Source: Halobaculum roseum
Lineage (GTDB): Archaea; Halobacteriota; Halobacteria; Halobacteriales; Haloferacaceae
Reading direction: 5' to 3'
Length of the DNA stretch: 64,000 nt
NCBI RefSeq assembly: GCF_019880245.1
Contig: NZ_CP082286.1
Location: 2,436,521-2,500,520, forward strand
The number at the start of each line of letters is the position of its first letter. The first letter of the stretch is position 1. Shown piece after piece: positions 1 to 7,949 of this stretch. The translations under genes were made by a program, and so were the position numbers. The notes beneath the pieces were generated by a model. The model was given only the letters and a program-made list of their open reading frames with translations, ran no database searches and had not been told where the DNA came from.

Positions 1-374
1 CGCTGTTCTGTGCCTGTACTCGCCGCAATCGCGTACCCATCTATGGCGATCGCTATCTGCCAACCCGCACAAGCCAAACTCCGCGCGTTTCCTTCTGAGA
101 ATCCTTCTTCCGAATCCATCACCACGAACTCGTAGGAATACCCGTCTGGTCCTTGGTACTGGCCGATAGCACCGTCAGTCGCTCCCAATGGTGACCAAGC
201 GGGTTCGTGTTCTTGAGTGCCCTGATACTCCCACACATCGGTTGAATCTGGCAGGTAGGATTCAGGGCCGGATTCGGCCACTGCTCCCGGTGTCGAACCT
301 GTTTCTCTGCCTGAGCAGCCCGAAACAGCTGTAAGAACAACACTTACTCCAAGACAGAACTGTCGACGATTCAT
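1..374 (-). CDS. Tat-exported lipoprotein, C-terminal part outside window
   Basis: Partial gene: the ATG is at 372-374 and the frame stays open to the window edge (about 124 codons visible). The N-terminus MNRRQFCLGVSVVLTAVSGC shows a twin-arginine motif (R3-R4), a short hydrophobic stretch and a lipobox ending at Cys20, the usual haloarchaeal Tat lipoprotein signal. It should be anchored on the outside of the membrane. The mature part has Gly/Trp/Tyr patches and no domain I recognise. A TATA-like stretch at 393-402 lies about 26 nt before the ATG, so the transcript is probably leaderless. Base composition is clearly more AT-rich than the rest of the window, which suggests acquired DNA; it belongs to the region beside tRNA-Ala. 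Confidence 0.75.
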   Translation of the reverse strand, partial: MNRRQFCLGVSVVLTAVSGCSGRETGSTPGAVAESGPESYLPDSTDVWEYQGTQEHEPAWSPLGATDGAIGQYQGPDGYSYEFVVMDSEEGFSEGNARSLACAGWQIAIAIDGYAIAASTGTEQ

Positions 375-774
375 AAATTACGCAGATGCCGTCTTAGGTA
401 AATGCTTTCTCCGTATCGGTCAATCGAGAGCAGTGTGAACTACGCAGTCCCTTCCTAACCGCCGTTTCTCTTTTCTTCCGCCGAAATTTTTCGCGCGCCC
501 CGAGGGGGCGCTTCGCCTGCGGCTCGCGTTGCGGGGGCGGTGGTCTGTTGATGGGGTGGCCTTAGCCACACCCCTAACGGCGAACCGAACCCCTCCCGTT
601 CGGTTCGGCGTCGACGCTCGCGCTCGAAGCGATCGCTCGTCGACTCGAAGATTCCAAACGAAACGAGGGTTCGGGGAGAAACGGGCTCAAATCGCCGGTA
701 TTCGGGGGTTCGGGAGAGAGTCGCCACTACCCGGCCGGCGCCGCGTATCGGCCGCCGGCCGGGGCGATCGTCGG
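375..774. other. 400-bp gene-free stretch
   Basis: No convincing coding sequence is present. It carries the promoter of the lipoprotein gene at 393-402, a short AT run near 487-494, G/C-rich runs at 495-540 and a strong inverted repeat at 581-607. An open frame at 455-727 (minus) has Arg/Pro-rich composition typical of non-coding high-GC DNA. The downstream end of the minus-strand operon (stop at 775) enters this stretch, so the inverted repeat may fold in its transcript. Confidence 0.6.
581..607. repeat. Perfect 10-bp inverted repeat
   Basis: The arms CGAACCGAAC (581-590) and GTTCGGTTCG (598-607) are exact reverse complements around a 7-nt C-rich loop. A second, bulged hairpin lies just to the left (GGGGTGGC/GCCACACCCC, about 553-575). 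The site is about 170 nt past the stop of the DUF7845-like gene. It could act on transcript ends or be a binding site; no T-tract follows on the minus strand, so a terminator role is uncertain. Confidence 0.6.
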
Positions 775-2448
775 CTAGACGTGCTCGCGGAGTTCGAGGA
801 GACGGGTCGCGTCCATCACCTGGGGACTCCGGCGGTCAGATCTGCGGAACATCACCGCGGCGTTCTTGAAGTCAGCGGGGTTTCGGCCGGCGTCGGTCCA
901 CAGGCTCAGTCCGCGGCGTAGTTCGTCCTTCACGTTCTGATACCCTCTCAGTCCGGACGGATCGAACTCGCCGAGCCGGAGCTTCTTGATCGCCTGTCCG
1001 CGAGACTCGGTTTCGCAGCCGTGCTTCGCGAGCCACGTCCGGAGCGCGCTCGTCGTCTCATCGAGCCCGCGCGTCGCCGAGACGAGCGCCTCGCCGGTCG
1101 CTTCCGAGAGGCGGGTACTCGCGTCGCGGAGTTCGGAAACCGCGCTGTGGAGCATCTCAGCGATGTGGTTAGACGCAAGTGCGACCTCGCCGTACTTCCG
1201 ATCGATCAGGTCGTCCATGCGCCGGAGCGCGCGGCGGACCGACCCGACATGACGGCCGTGTTCCTCGGCGATATCGGCGGCGCTGGCGGTCCCACCGTCC
1301 GCAAGGAGGTACTCGATAACCTCCCCTTCCACGGGTGAGACGCCGCCGGTCTTGGCGAGTTCACGAACGACGACGTGCTCTTGCTCAGATTCGAGCTCGG
1401 TGAGATTCAGTTTCGGCGGCTCAGTGTGGTCGCCGATCTCGGCCGGGAAGTACGGATCGGGTTGGTAGGGAGGAGAGCCGTCACCGCCCGGCGGGTCGAG
1501 CGGCACACCGGCTTCCCGGAGCACCGAGTGAAGCGCTTGATCTAGCTCGCGTTCGAGGCGAGCGAGATCGTCGTCGGTGACACCGAGCGATCCATCCCAT
1601 CGGTTCACCTGATAGGAGGCGCCGACCTTCGGGTGTCGCAGCGGGTTGTCCTCGTCGAGCGGCTCGGCGTGACGGGCGCGGTAGTGCTTGATCTCTTTCG
1701 GGAGTTCGTGGTTGGGCCACGCTTCAGCGACGCGCCCCGGACCGAGCGTGACGGTGTGATAGTACCCCGGAACGTCGTTGCCTTCGCCGTCCGTGTCGTT
1801 CTGCACGACCTTGCGGTAGCCGCTCCGGTCGTTTTCGAGCAGATGACCGAGCTTCGCGATCGGACCGTCGCGGGCGTGAACGGGACCGCTCGCGTCCTCC
1901 AGGAGGCGAACGTACCGCTCGGCGTCGCGGACCGTGCTCGTCTCGTCGGGCTCGGTGAAGTAGTCGGGATTCAGATCGAGCGCTCGGGCGGCGTCGCGCA
2001 GGAGCGGGAGGTAGCGCGTCGGGCGGATGTTCGATCCGTTCACACGGATGTTCACTCCCTCGCGCATCCCGCTGGGAAGGGGTAGCTCGGTGGTCTCGCC
2101 GTTCGATTTCTCGACGCGCATCCCCTTCCAGCGGGGCCGGAGGTGCGCGTTGAAGGACTGCTGGCCGGGCTCGTCCTCGTCGCCGCGGCGCTTGACCGTG
2201 ACCCGGAACTCGCGAACGGTGTCTAGCTCCCACTCGGTGCCGGTCGGGAGTCGAGCGCCGGGATGCTGAATCCCAGAACTCTGGTAGTAGAGCTTCGCGA
2301 GCCACGTTTCGCCGTCGCGGGTGAACTCGATTTCACGTGAGCCGCCGGAGGCGCGGACGACGGCGTGCGCGGCGAAGTAGGGATCGAGCCCGCGGGAGAA
2401 GTTGAGTTGCATGGCGAACTCGTGCCATGCCGGCGTGACGCCTTTCAT
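775..2448 (-). CDS. DUF7845-like haloarchaeal protein with winged helix
   Basis: 557 aa. I recognise the general haloarchaeal type found in integrated elements (it resembles proteins labelled DUF7845), not a function. Residues 1-345 form a large alpha/beta region with no known motif and a Pro-rich end (about 318-345). Residues about 370-425 look like a winged helix-turn-helix with a recognition-helix-like segment (HVGSVRRALRRMDDLI). Residues about 428-475 are a long amphipathic helix or coiled coil. The C-terminal 80 residues are basic. A DNA-binding role in replication or transcription of an element is a guess. The ATG overlaps the stop of the upstream nuclease-like gene (ATGA), which fixes the start and implies translational coupling. 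It is the last gene of the operon. Confidence 0.8.
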   Translation of the reverse strand: MKGVTPAWHEFAMQLNFSRGLDPYFAAHAVVRASGGSREIEFTRDGETWLAKLYYQSSGIQHPGARLPTGTEWELDTVREFRVTVKRRGDEDEPGQQSFNAHLRPRWKGMRVEKSNGETTELPLPSGMREGVNIRVNGSNIRPTRYLPLLRDAARALDLNPDYFTEPDETSTVRDAERYVRLLEDASGPVHARDGPIAKLGHLLENDRSGYRKVVQNDTDGEGNDVPGYYHTVTLGPGRVAEAWPNHELPKEIKHYRARHAEPLDEDNPLRHPKVGASYQVNRWDGSLGVTDDDLARLERELDQALHSVLREAGVPLDPPGGDGSPPYQPDPYFPAEIGDHTEPPKLNLTELESEQEHVVVRELAKTGGVSPVEGEVIEYLLADGGTASAADIAEEHGRHVGSVRRALRRMDDLIDRKYGEVALASNHIAEMLHSAVSELRDASTRLSEATGEALVSATRGLDETTSALRTWLAKHGCETESRGQAIKKLRLGEFDPSGLRGYQNVKDELRRGLSLWTDAGRNPADFKNAAVMFRRSDRRSPQVMDATRLLELREHV

Positions 2449-2921
2449 CTTTCAACCTCCGCGGGGTCGAGAAGCCGCGACCACGCGAGCTTCGCGTGCG
2501 TCAGCCTGTCGGTGACCTCGATCCACGAGGGGACGAACTCGTCGACGATCGACGCGGGGATGAGCAACCGCCCCAAGTGAGGGTGGCCGTGCCGGGGGTC
2601 GTAGACGACGAATAGGTAGAACCCGGCGGCATCGAGGAGCGCACGGTGCTGTTGTTCGCGAAGGTAGAAACGGCCGCGTTCCCCACCGTTGTGGCGTACC
2701 TGCGCCGACTTGATTTCGATAGGCGTTCCGGTAGCGACGATCGGAACTGAGGCGAACGGGAGCGCATCGGACGGTGAAAGCGCCGTGGTGGTCTCGGCGT
2801 CGTACCACGTGGCTGCGGAATCCGGGATGTATTCGAGCGCGGGGAAGCGGTCGATAACCTCGGCTTCGACGGCTTCGCCGGATTCTTTCGGCGAGGGAAC
2901 GCCGGAGGTTGCCCGACTCAT
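2445..2921 (-). CDS. PD-(D/E)XK nuclease-like protein
   Basis: 158 aa. The order of residues suits the PD-(D/E)XK fold: an acidic helix (EAVEAEVIDRF, Glu16-Glu21), a strand region with Asp41, the E-x-K core PIEIKSA (Glu69, Lys71), and a later helix with Arg-Glu-Gln (about 87-90) followed by hydrophobic strands (FYLFVVYD). This points to a metal-dependent DNase or Holliday-junction resolvase-like enzyme; without a structure comparison the call stays probable. The start is set at the Met of MSRATSG because it overlaps the stop of the preceding zinc-finger gene (ATGA, 2918-2921). The frame is open further upstream, but that part overlaps the zinc-finger gene. Confidence 0.7.
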   Translation of the reverse strand: MSRATSGVPSPKESGEAVEAEVIDRFPALEYIPDSAATWYDAETTTALSPSDALPFASVPIVATGTPIEIKSAQVRHNGGERGRFYLREQQHRALLDAAGFYLFVVYDPRHGHPHLGRLLIPASIVDEFVPSWIEVTDRLTHAKLAWSRLLDPAEVER

Positions 2922-3139
2922 TTCAACCCCTCCCGTTTGAGCCAACAGCGCGGACACAGAACCTCTCCGTACGGTGGTCGCTCGGCAGTGGTCGGAGTCG
3001 AGCGGCCGCAGTCGACGCACTCGGGACCGTCTCGATCGGCGAACGAGTCGGCGTCTTCGGTCGGGGCGTCCCCGTCGGCGTTGTCCTTGGGAACTGGGGT
3101 GCCAGCTCCGAAGTCGGCGAGGGAGCCGTCACCGCTCAT
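2918..3139 (-). CDS. Small two-CxxC zinc-finger protein
   Basis: 73 aa. An acidic, disordered first half is followed by CVDC ... CPRC (about residues 41-44 and 62-65), a zinc-ribbon-like pair typical of the many small haloarchaeal CPxCG-type proteins. It may bind DNA or be a protein partner of the nuclease-like and winged-helix proteins encoded next. Both ends overlap neighbours by 4 nt (ATGA at 3136-3139 and 2918-2921), so it is the second cistron of a tightly coupled operon. Confidence 0.75.
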   Translation of the reverse strand: MSGDGSLADFGAGTPVPKDNADGDAPTEDADSFADRDGPECVDCGRSTPTTAERPPYGEVLCPRCWLKREGLK

Positions 3140-3258
3140 CGCTCGACCTCCGCGATCGCCGCGCGGACCTCGGCGTCGGTCGCCTCAGTCGCGGGGTGGG
3201 CGATCCGTTCGCGGGTCGCGGCGTCGTATAGGCGGGACGCGCGGACGAACGGTTTCAC
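3136..3258 (-). CDS. Small 40-aa protein, first gene of operon
   Basis: GTG-start ORF of 40 aa beginning VKPFVRASRLYDAATRERIA and ending AAIAEVER; its TGA overlaps the ATG of the zinc-finger gene. Charged, probably two short helices, no known domain. Another in-frame GTG lies three codons upstream (3265-3267). Support comes from the ATGA overlap and from its place between the TATA-like box (3347-3354) and the next gene; the sequence alone would not prove it is coding. Confidence 0.5.
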   Translation of the reverse strand: MKPFVRASRLYDAATRERIAHPATEATDAEVRAAIAEVER

Positions 3259-3343
3259 GCCGACCACCCCCCGAATCCTTCGCTGTAATCGCGCGACTCC
3301 GGCGACCCGGAAGACTCCCCGTTGTGAACTCTCCCGCGCAGGG

Positions 3344-3357
3344 GGGTATTATTACGC
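3344..3357 (-). promoter_or_regulatory. TATA-like promoter of the tRNA-flanking operon
   Basis: On the minus strand TAATAATA (3347-3354) is the only AT-rich octamer between the tRNA gene and the first cistron. A start about 26 nt downstream (near 3324) would give a leader of about 65 nt before the GTG at 3258. No closer start codon fits a leaderless transcript. Confidence 0.5.
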
Positions 3358-3435
3358 GACTCTATGACGGAAACGGCGGAGAGAGACCGGTCACTACCGG
3401 AATAACGAGACCTTCTTGAGAACCGCGAAGGGTAG

Positions 3436-3507
3436 TGGACTCGCTGGGATTTGAACCCAGGGCCTCTTCCTTGCGAAGGAAGCGATCTACCACTGATCTA
3501 CGAGCCC
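3436..3507 (-). tRNA. tRNA-Ala (anticodon CGC)
   Basis: 72 nt without encoded CCA. The acceptor arms GGGCTCG (3501-3507 on the minus strand) and CGAGTCC (3437-3443) pair with one G-U; the discriminator A is at 3436. The anticodon stem CTTCC/GGAAG holds the loop TTCGCAA, giving anticodon CGC for GCG alanine codons. The T-arm carries GGGTTCAAATCCC. The 3' end faces the candidate integrated element at lower coordinates. No intron is seen. Confidence 0.95.
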
Positions 3508-3570
3508 GCACTCGCTGAAAGCCCGGGCCGACACTTGAGGGTTCCGTTTCGACCCGCCCTCGCGCGGTTG

Positions 3571-4179
3571 TCACACACGCAGCAGTCGGGCTCTCCCGGC
3601 GCCGACGCCCAGAAGCAGCCCCACGAAATGCGCGATCAGCGCGCTTCCGGCGGGGCTGAACACGACCGTGACCGCCAGCGCGAGTCCCCCGACAGCGACG
3701 ACCAGAACCCGCGGCGACACGTCGAGCCGTCGCGCCGCGCGCCCGAGCGCGTCGGCGGCGGGATTGGCGGCGGCGACGTAGCCGACGAGCGCGAACGCGG
3801 CGCCGCTGATGCCCACGACGCCCGTGGGGACGAGCAGGCCACCGAGCCACACCTGCGCCAGCCCCGCGAGCGCCCCCGTCGCGAGGACGAAGCCGTGAAA
3901 CCGGGCACGGGTCGTCGAGGCGGCCACGGGAACGCCGGCGACGACGACCACGACCGCGTTCGAGAGGAGGTGGCCGACGCCGGCGTGGGCGTACACGCTG
4001 GTCACAAGCGTCCACGGCTGGACGACCGTCGGCGCCGACAGGACGAACAGGAACGCCGCCAGCGGGCGCGCGAGCAGCCCGACGACCCAGAACGCCGCCG
4101 ACACCGCGGCCATGAGCGCGAGCGTCTCGGCGACCGGACGGAGCGGCCCGGTTCGGGTCGCCGATCGGACGGAGGCCAT
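3571..4179 (-). CDS. Rhomboid-family intramembrane serine protease
   Basis: 202 aa, about six membrane segments. Hallmarks: HAGVGHLLSN with Asn74, the catalytic GISG motif with Ser125, and LIAHFVG with His184, the rhomboid Ser/His pair. Rhomboids cleave membrane-protein substrates within the bilayer. ATG at 4177-4179 is chosen; the frame extends nine codons further to a TTG but MASVRSAT is the more normal start. It is transcribed in the same direction as rps10 but lies beyond a probable terminator, so it is likely a separate unit. Substrate unknown. Confidence 0.88.
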   Translation of the reverse strand: MASVRSATRTGPLRPVAETLALMAAVSAAFWVVGLLARPLAAFLFVLSAPTVVQPWTLVTSVYAHAGVGHLLSNAVVVVVAGVPVAASTTRARFHGFVLATGALAGLAQVWLGGLLVPTGVVGISGAAFALVGYVAAANPAADALGRAARRLDVSPRVLVVAVGGLALAVTVVFSPAGSALIAHFVGLLLGVGAGRARLLRV

Positions 4180-4257
4180 GCCGAGTACTGCGTGACGTGC
4201 GGACAAAGCCGTGCCGCCGGGCGGCGGCCGTCGGTGGCGCCGCCGCTGGCGTGTGTG

Positions 4258-4304
4258 AAAAACGATGAGAACGGTCGTCGGTGACGGGGGACCCGTACGG
4301 GTCC
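4258..4304 (-). terminator. Probable terminator after rps10
   Basis: Following the rps10 stop on the minus strand there is a perfect 16-bp palindrome GGACCCGTACGGGTCC (4289-4304), then a run of five T at 4258-4262. Archaeal termination needs mainly the T-run; the palindrome would add a hairpin. It separates the tuf-rps10 unit from the rhomboid gene. Confidence 0.5.
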
Positions 4305-4317
4305 GGTGCGCCTCAGT

Positions 4318-4632
4318 TCAGTCCTCGAGGACGATCTCGATGGAGACGTCGTTCGGGACCTGGATCCGCATGAGCTGACGGAGCGCGCGTTCGTCGGCGT
4401 CGATGTCGATCAGCCGCTTGTGGACGCGCATCTCCCAGTGCTCCCACGTCGCCGTCCCCTCGCCGTCGGGGGACTTTCGCGACGGGACCTCGAGGGTCTT
4501 CGTGGGGAGCGGGATGGGACCCGACAGCGCCACGCCGGTCTTGTCCGCGATCTCGCGGACGTCGTCGCAGATGTCGTCCAGGTCGTCGGGGCTCGTGCCC
4601 GCGAGTCGGACGCGCGCTTGCTGTCCGGGCAT
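4318..4632 (-). CDS. rps10: 30S ribosomal protein uS10
   Basis: 104 aa, full length for archaeal S10. Recognised by the C-terminal block [32 protein letters not shown] and by PIPLPTK near residue 40. It is a small-subunit head protein, and in this family also pairs with NusG/NusE-type transcription factors. The ATG follows the tuf stop codon without a gap, the conserved archaeal tuf-rps10 order, so the two are co-transcribed. Confidence 0.97.
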   Translation of the reverse strand: MPGQQARVRLAGTSPDDLDDICDDVREIADKTGVALSGPIPLPTKTLEVPSRKSPDGEGTATWEHWEMRVHKRLIDIDADERALRQLMRIQVPNDVSIEIVLED

Positions 4633-5898
4633 TTACCGTTCGTTGACGGAGAGCACCTTGCCGGCCGCGATGGTCTGACCCATGTCGCGGATGGCGAAGG
4701 AGCCCAGCTCCGGGATCTCGCTGGACGGCTCGATGCTGAGGGGCTTCTGCGGGCGCACCGTCACGATGGCCGCGTCGCCGGACTTGATGAAGTCCGGGTT
4801 CTCCTCGGCGACCTCGCCCGAGGACGGGTCGAGCTTCTGGTCGAGCGACTCGACCGTACACGCGACCTGCGCCGTGTGGGCGTGGAAGACGGGGGTGTAG
4901 CCGGCCGTGATGACGGACGGGTGCTGCATGACGACGACCTGCGCCTGGAAGGTCTCGGCGACCGTCGGCGGGTCGTCCGCGGGACCACAGACGTCGCCGC
5001 GGCGGATGTCGTCCTTGCCGACGCCGCGGACGTTGAAGCCGACGTTGTCGCCGGGGCCCGCGTAGTCGACCTCCTCGTGGTGCATCTCGACCGTCTTCAC
5101 CTCGCCGCCGACGTCCGACGGCTGGAAGGAGACGTTGTCACCGGGGGTCATCTCGCCGGTCTCGATCCGCCCGACGGGGACCGTCCCGATACCCGAGATG
5201 GTGTAGACGTCCTGGATGGGCAGACGCAGCGGCGCGTCCGTCGGCGGCTCCGACTCCGGAAGGTTGTTGAGGGCCTCCAGAAGGATCTCGCCGTCGTACC
5301 ACGACGTATTGTCCGAGCGGTCGGCGATGTTGTCGCCCTCGAACGCCGAGATCGGGATGAAGCTCGCGTCCTCGGTGCCGAAGCGGACCTGCTTGAGCAG
5401 GTCCTCGACCTCGGAGACGACCTCGTCGTAGGAGTCCTCCGAGTAGTCGACGAGGTCCATCTTGTTGATCCCGACGATCAGCTCGTTGATACCCAGCGTG
5501 CGGGCCAGGAAGACGTGCTCGCGGGTCTGGGGCGCGACGCCGTCGTCGGCCGCGACGACGAGCACCGCGTTGTCGGCCTGCGAGGCGCCCGTGATCATGT
5601 TCTTCACGAAGTCACGGTGGCCCGGGCAGTCGACGATGGTGAAGTAGTACTGGTCGGTGTCGAACTCCTGGTGGGCGATGTCGATCGTGACACCGCGCTC
5701 GCGCTCCTCGGCCAGGTTGTCCATGACGTAGGCGAACTCGAAGCCGCCCTTGCCCTTCTCCTCGGCCTCCTCTCGGTGCTGTTCGATCACGTGCTCGGGG
5801 ACGCTCCCGGTCTCGAAGAGGAGCCGCCCGACGAGCGTGGACTTCCCGTGGTCGACGTGGCCGATGATGGCCAAGTTCTGGTGGGGTTTGTCGCTCAT
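4633..5898 (-). CDS. tuf: Translation elongation factor EF-1 alpha (aEF-Tu)
   Basis: 421 aa GTPase that delivers aminoacyl-tRNA to the ribosome. G1 GHVDHGKST, the G3 motif DCPGH and G4 NKMD are present, followed by the two beta-barrel domains ([26 protein letters not shown]). Start at MSDKPHQN (5896-5898), as in other haloarchaea. It is directly followed by rps10. A separate promoter region lies upstream, so it is transcribed apart from fusA. Confidence 0.97.
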   Translation of the reverse strand: MSDKPHQNLAIIGHVDHGKSTLVGRLLFETGSVPEHVIEQHREEAEEKGKGGFEFAYVMDNLAEERERGVTIDIAHQEFDTDQYYFTIVDCPGHRDFVKNMITGASQADNAVLVVAADDGVAPQTREHVFLARTLGINELIVGINKMDLVDYSEDSYDEVVSEVEDLLKQVRFGTEDASFIPISAFEGDNIADRSDNTSWYDGEILLEALNNLPESEPPTDAPLRLPIQDVYTISGIGTVPVGRIETGEMTPGDNVSFQPSDVGGEVKTVEMHHEEVDYAGPGDNVGFNVRGVGKDDIRRGDVCGPADDPPTVAETFQAQVVVMQHPSVITAGYTPVFHAHTAQVACTVESLDQKLDPSSGEVAEENPDFIKSGDAAIVTVRPQKPLSIEPSSEIPELGSFAIRDMGQTIAAGKVLSVNER

Positions 5899-5928
5899 TG
5901 TTGAATCAAGCGCTGAGGCGCTCTGTAA

Positions 5929-5958
5929 GGACGTATAACGTCCGAACGCCCTAAAACC
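5929..5958 (-). promoter_or_regulatory. tuf promoter region with inverted repeat
   Basis: On the minus strand a T-rich box GGTTTTAG (5951-5958) lies about 55 nt before the tuf ATG. Downstream, around the expected transcription start, is the inverted repeat GGACGT-ATA-ACGTCC (5929-5943). The repeat may be an operator or an mRNA 5' hairpin; the promoter assignment is by position and composition only. Confidence 0.4.
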
Positions 5959-6147
5959 ATTTCGATACGTCAGGCAGCCCACCCCGACGCTTGCTTGCGA
6001 TTAGGTCGTGTGTACCCCTCCCGTGTGTGGTGGTTACACGGGTCGTCTCCGACCGCGCCGGACCCCCGTTCCGGGCGTTTGATCCTCGACGATCGGTTCG
6101 AAACGATCGGTCGACACCGACCGAATGGCGGTTGCCGACGGAGCGAA

Positions 6148-7122
6148 CTACTCCAGTCGAGCCACGTCGGCCAGCACGGCGCTGGCGGTCTCCTCGCCGC
6201 CGGCGCCGCGCCCGGAGATGGCGAGCCCCCCCGCGTACTCGTGGTCGATCTCGACGATGTTTCGCGTGCCGGTCACCGACAGCGTGCCGTTCTCCGGGAC
6301 CAGCCGCGGGCCGACGCTGACGCCGTCGCGGGTCGCCTCGCCGACGAGCCGGACGGTCCGCCCGTCCTCGGCCGCCAGCTCCAGCGCGCTGCCCGGGATG
6401 TCGCGGATCCCCTCCACGTCGGCGTCCGCGAGCGTGACCGCGGCCTCGCGAAGCTCGTCGAGGGTGTCGCAGTCGGCCTCGCGCAACACGTTCGCCAGGA
6501 TGACGCACTTCAGCGCCGCGTCGGTTCCCTCCACGTCGAACGAGGGGTCCGCCTCCGCGACGCCCAGGTCCTGGGCCTCCGCGAGCACGTGGTCGTAGTC
6601 GAGGCCCTCGGCGGCCATCCGCGAGAGGACGAAGTTCGCCGTCCCGTTGAGCACGCCGCGAACCGCCGAGACGTGCTTCGCCCCGAGGTCGTCGACCGTC
6701 GCGCACACCGGAATGGCGCCGCCGACGGTCGCCTCGAAGTACACCTCGCCCGCGGAGTCGGCCTCCAGCGCGCGCACCTCGGCGTACCGCTCGGCGACCG
6801 GCCCCTTGTTCGCGAGCACGACGTGCTTGTCGCGCTCCAGCGCGGTGCGCACGTGCGAGAAGCCGGGCTCGGCGTCGCCCAGCGTCGTCGGGGTCGCCTC
6901 CACGAGCACGTCGTACTCGGCCGCTAGCGCGTCGCCCGGCGAGGCGCCGCCGAGCGCCTCCCCGGCGTCCTTGCGCGCGAGGGCGGCCTCCACGTCGACG
7001 CCGTCGGGGTCGACGACCGCCGACGACGAGTCCGCCAGCGCGGTCACCTCGTTGTCGTACTCGGGGGCCAACTCCGCGACCGCCCGGCCGACCGCGCCGG
7101 CGCCGAGGACACAGAGCCTCAT
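6148..7122 (-). CDS. hom: Homoserine dehydrogenase
   Basis: 324 aa. Catalyses NAD(P)H-dependent reduction of aspartate semialdehyde to homoserine, the branch to threonine, methionine and isoleucine. Visible: N-terminal Rossmann motif GAGAVG, ANKGPVA with the catalytic Lys region, the FEATVGGAIPV and GVLNGTANFVLSRM blocks, and DPSFDVEGTDAALKCVILAN. There is no C-terminal ACT domain; a separate ACT protein is encoded just upstream with a 4-nt ATGA overlap, suggesting regulation by a partner subunit. The leader-peptide-like ORF upstream of the operon suggests control by threonine/isoleucine supply. Confidence 0.95.
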   Translation of the reverse strand: MRLCVLGAGAVGRAVAELAPEYDNEVTALADSSSAVVDPDGVDVEAALARKDAGEALGGASPGDALAAEYDVLVEATPTTLGDAEPGFSHVRTALERDKHVVLANKGPVAERYAEVRALEADSAGEVYFEATVGGAIPVCATVDDLGAKHVSAVRGVLNGTANFVLSRMAAEGLDYDHVLAEAQDLGVAEADPSFDVEGTDAALKCVILANVLREADCDTLDELREAAVTLADADVEGIRDIPGSALELAAEDGRTVRLVGEATRDGVSVGPRLVPENGTLSVTGTRNIVEIDHEYAGGLAISGRGAGGEETASAVLADVARLE

Positions 7123-7748
7123 CGGCGGCCCTCCAGCGGCGCGATCACGTCGATGTCCTTCTCGGCGGCGACCTCCCGGACCGTCTCGATCACGCTGGCG
7201 GTCTCGCCGGCGTGTGCCCGCAGGCGAAGCCGGGCGCTGGAGTGCGCCGACGACCCGGCGCCCGCCGGCGCCGACAGGTCGATGTCGGCCACGGACGCCC
7301 CCGAGCAGTCCTGGATCTTCTTGAGCGTGTCCGACAGGTCCGTGTCCACGAGGTGGCCCACGAGGACGACCGTCACCTCGTCGCCGTACTCCTCGGCGTC
7401 GGCCTGGATCACGTTGACGCCGCGCTCCCGGAGGTCATCGAGGATCCCCTCGAACCGGTCGGGCGGACACTCGATGTCGACCTCGACGGGGATGCGTCCC
7501 CGCGGGGTGAGGCTCCCGCGCTCGTGGAAGATCGACAGCAGGTTCGCGCCGTTGTCGGCGATGGGTTTCAGCGCCCCGAGCAGCTGCCCCGGCTCGTCGA
7601 CCAGCTCGAGCCGGATCGTGTGCGCCTGCAGCTCCGTCTCGTGGCCGCCGTCCGTCTCCGCCGCGTCGTCGCCGTCACTCTCGGTACCGCCGTCGTCCGC
7701 CGCGTCCACCGGCTGCTCGTCGGGGGCTGGCGTCGACTCCGAGGGCAT
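7119..7748 (-). CDS. ACT-domain amino-acid-binding regulatory protein
   Basis: 209 aa. Residues 1-40 are an acidic linker. Residues about 43-120 form an ACT domain (IRLELVDEPGQLLGALKPIADNGANL) and the second half (about 125-209) looks like a further ACT-type module (VVLVGHLVDTDLSDTLKKI). ACT domains bind amino acids and control biosynthetic enzymes; the 4-nt overlap with hom makes it the likely regulatory partner of homoserine dehydrogenase. The ATG immediately follows the stop of the upstream 58-codon ORF (TAGATG), and GGAGG lies about 10 nt before the ATG inside that ORF, unusual in a mostly leaderless genome. Confidence 0.9.
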   Translation of the reverse strand: MPSESTPAPDEQPVDAADDGGTESDGDDAAETDGGHETELQAHTIRLELVDEPGQLLGALKPIADNGANLLSIFHERGSLTPRGRIPVEVDIECPPDRFEGILDDLRERGVNVIQADAEEYGDEVTVVLVGHLVDTDLSDTLKKIQDCSGASVADIDLSAPAGAGSSAHSSARLRLRAHAGETASVIETVREVAAEKDIDVIAPLEGRR

Positions 7749-7925
7749 CTATCGGGCCCTCCGTTCGTCCGCGCGCGTCCCCGTCGGCGCCGCGTCGTCG
7801 GCCGCCGCCGTCGAGCGTGTTCCGTCGGGGGGTGTGGTCGTGGACCCGATAATTGTGATCGGCGTGCGGGGCTGGGTCGCTCGTTCGCAGCCGTCGCGCC
7901 GACCGTGGGTCGTGCCACTTGGCAT
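7749..7925 (-). CDS. Candidate Thr/Ile-rich leader peptide of hom operon
   Basis: 58 codons starting MPSGTTHGRR. Its centre reads TPITIIGSTTTPPDGT: nine of sixteen residues are Thr or Ile, the end products of the pathway encoded next, much as in the enterobacterial thr leader. This stretch also uses ACA and ATT, rare codons in such high-GC DNA. A TATA-like box (7951-7956) lies about 28 nt before the ATG, so this ORF is the natural first, leaderless cistron. Its stop touches the next start (TAGATG), and the ribosome-binding sequence for the ACT gene lies within its last codons. Inference: ribosome slowing at Thr/Ile codons could govern coupling or mRNA folding. It could also be a chance ORF. 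Confidence 0.45.
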   Translation of the reverse strand: MPSGTTHGRRDGCERATQPRTPITIIGSTTTPPDGTRSTAAADDAAPTGTRADERRAR

Positions 7926-7949
7926 AGTTGTCCTGTGTAGACGGGGAGG

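Larger units (their letters stand above)
1..3435. mobile_element. Candidate integrated element abutting tRNA-Ala
   Basis: A four-gene minus-strand operon and an AT-richer lipoprotein gene fill the DNA directly downstream of the 3' end of a tRNA-Ala gene, the usual insertion side for archaeal integrases. The gene types (zinc-finger protein, PD-(D/E)XK-like protein, winged-helix protein with long helices) resemble accessory modules of haloarchaeal proviruses and plasmids. On the other side of the tRNA, core genes begin at once (rhomboid, rps10). No integrase and no second copy of the tRNA 3' end are visible, so the far boundary, if any, lies left of the window. The call is inferred from context. 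Confidence 0.45.

Noticed and set aside
455-727. 90-codon minus-strand frame in the gene-free stretch
   Set aside because: Arg/Pro/Glu composition, no promoter or ribosome-binding site and overlaps the inverted repeat.
3258-3379. Possible extra first cistron upstream of the 40-aa gene (ending GFGGWSA at the TGA overlapping the GTG)
   Set aside because: The frame has no ATG, GTG or TTG between the promoter box and its stop, so it cannot be started normally.
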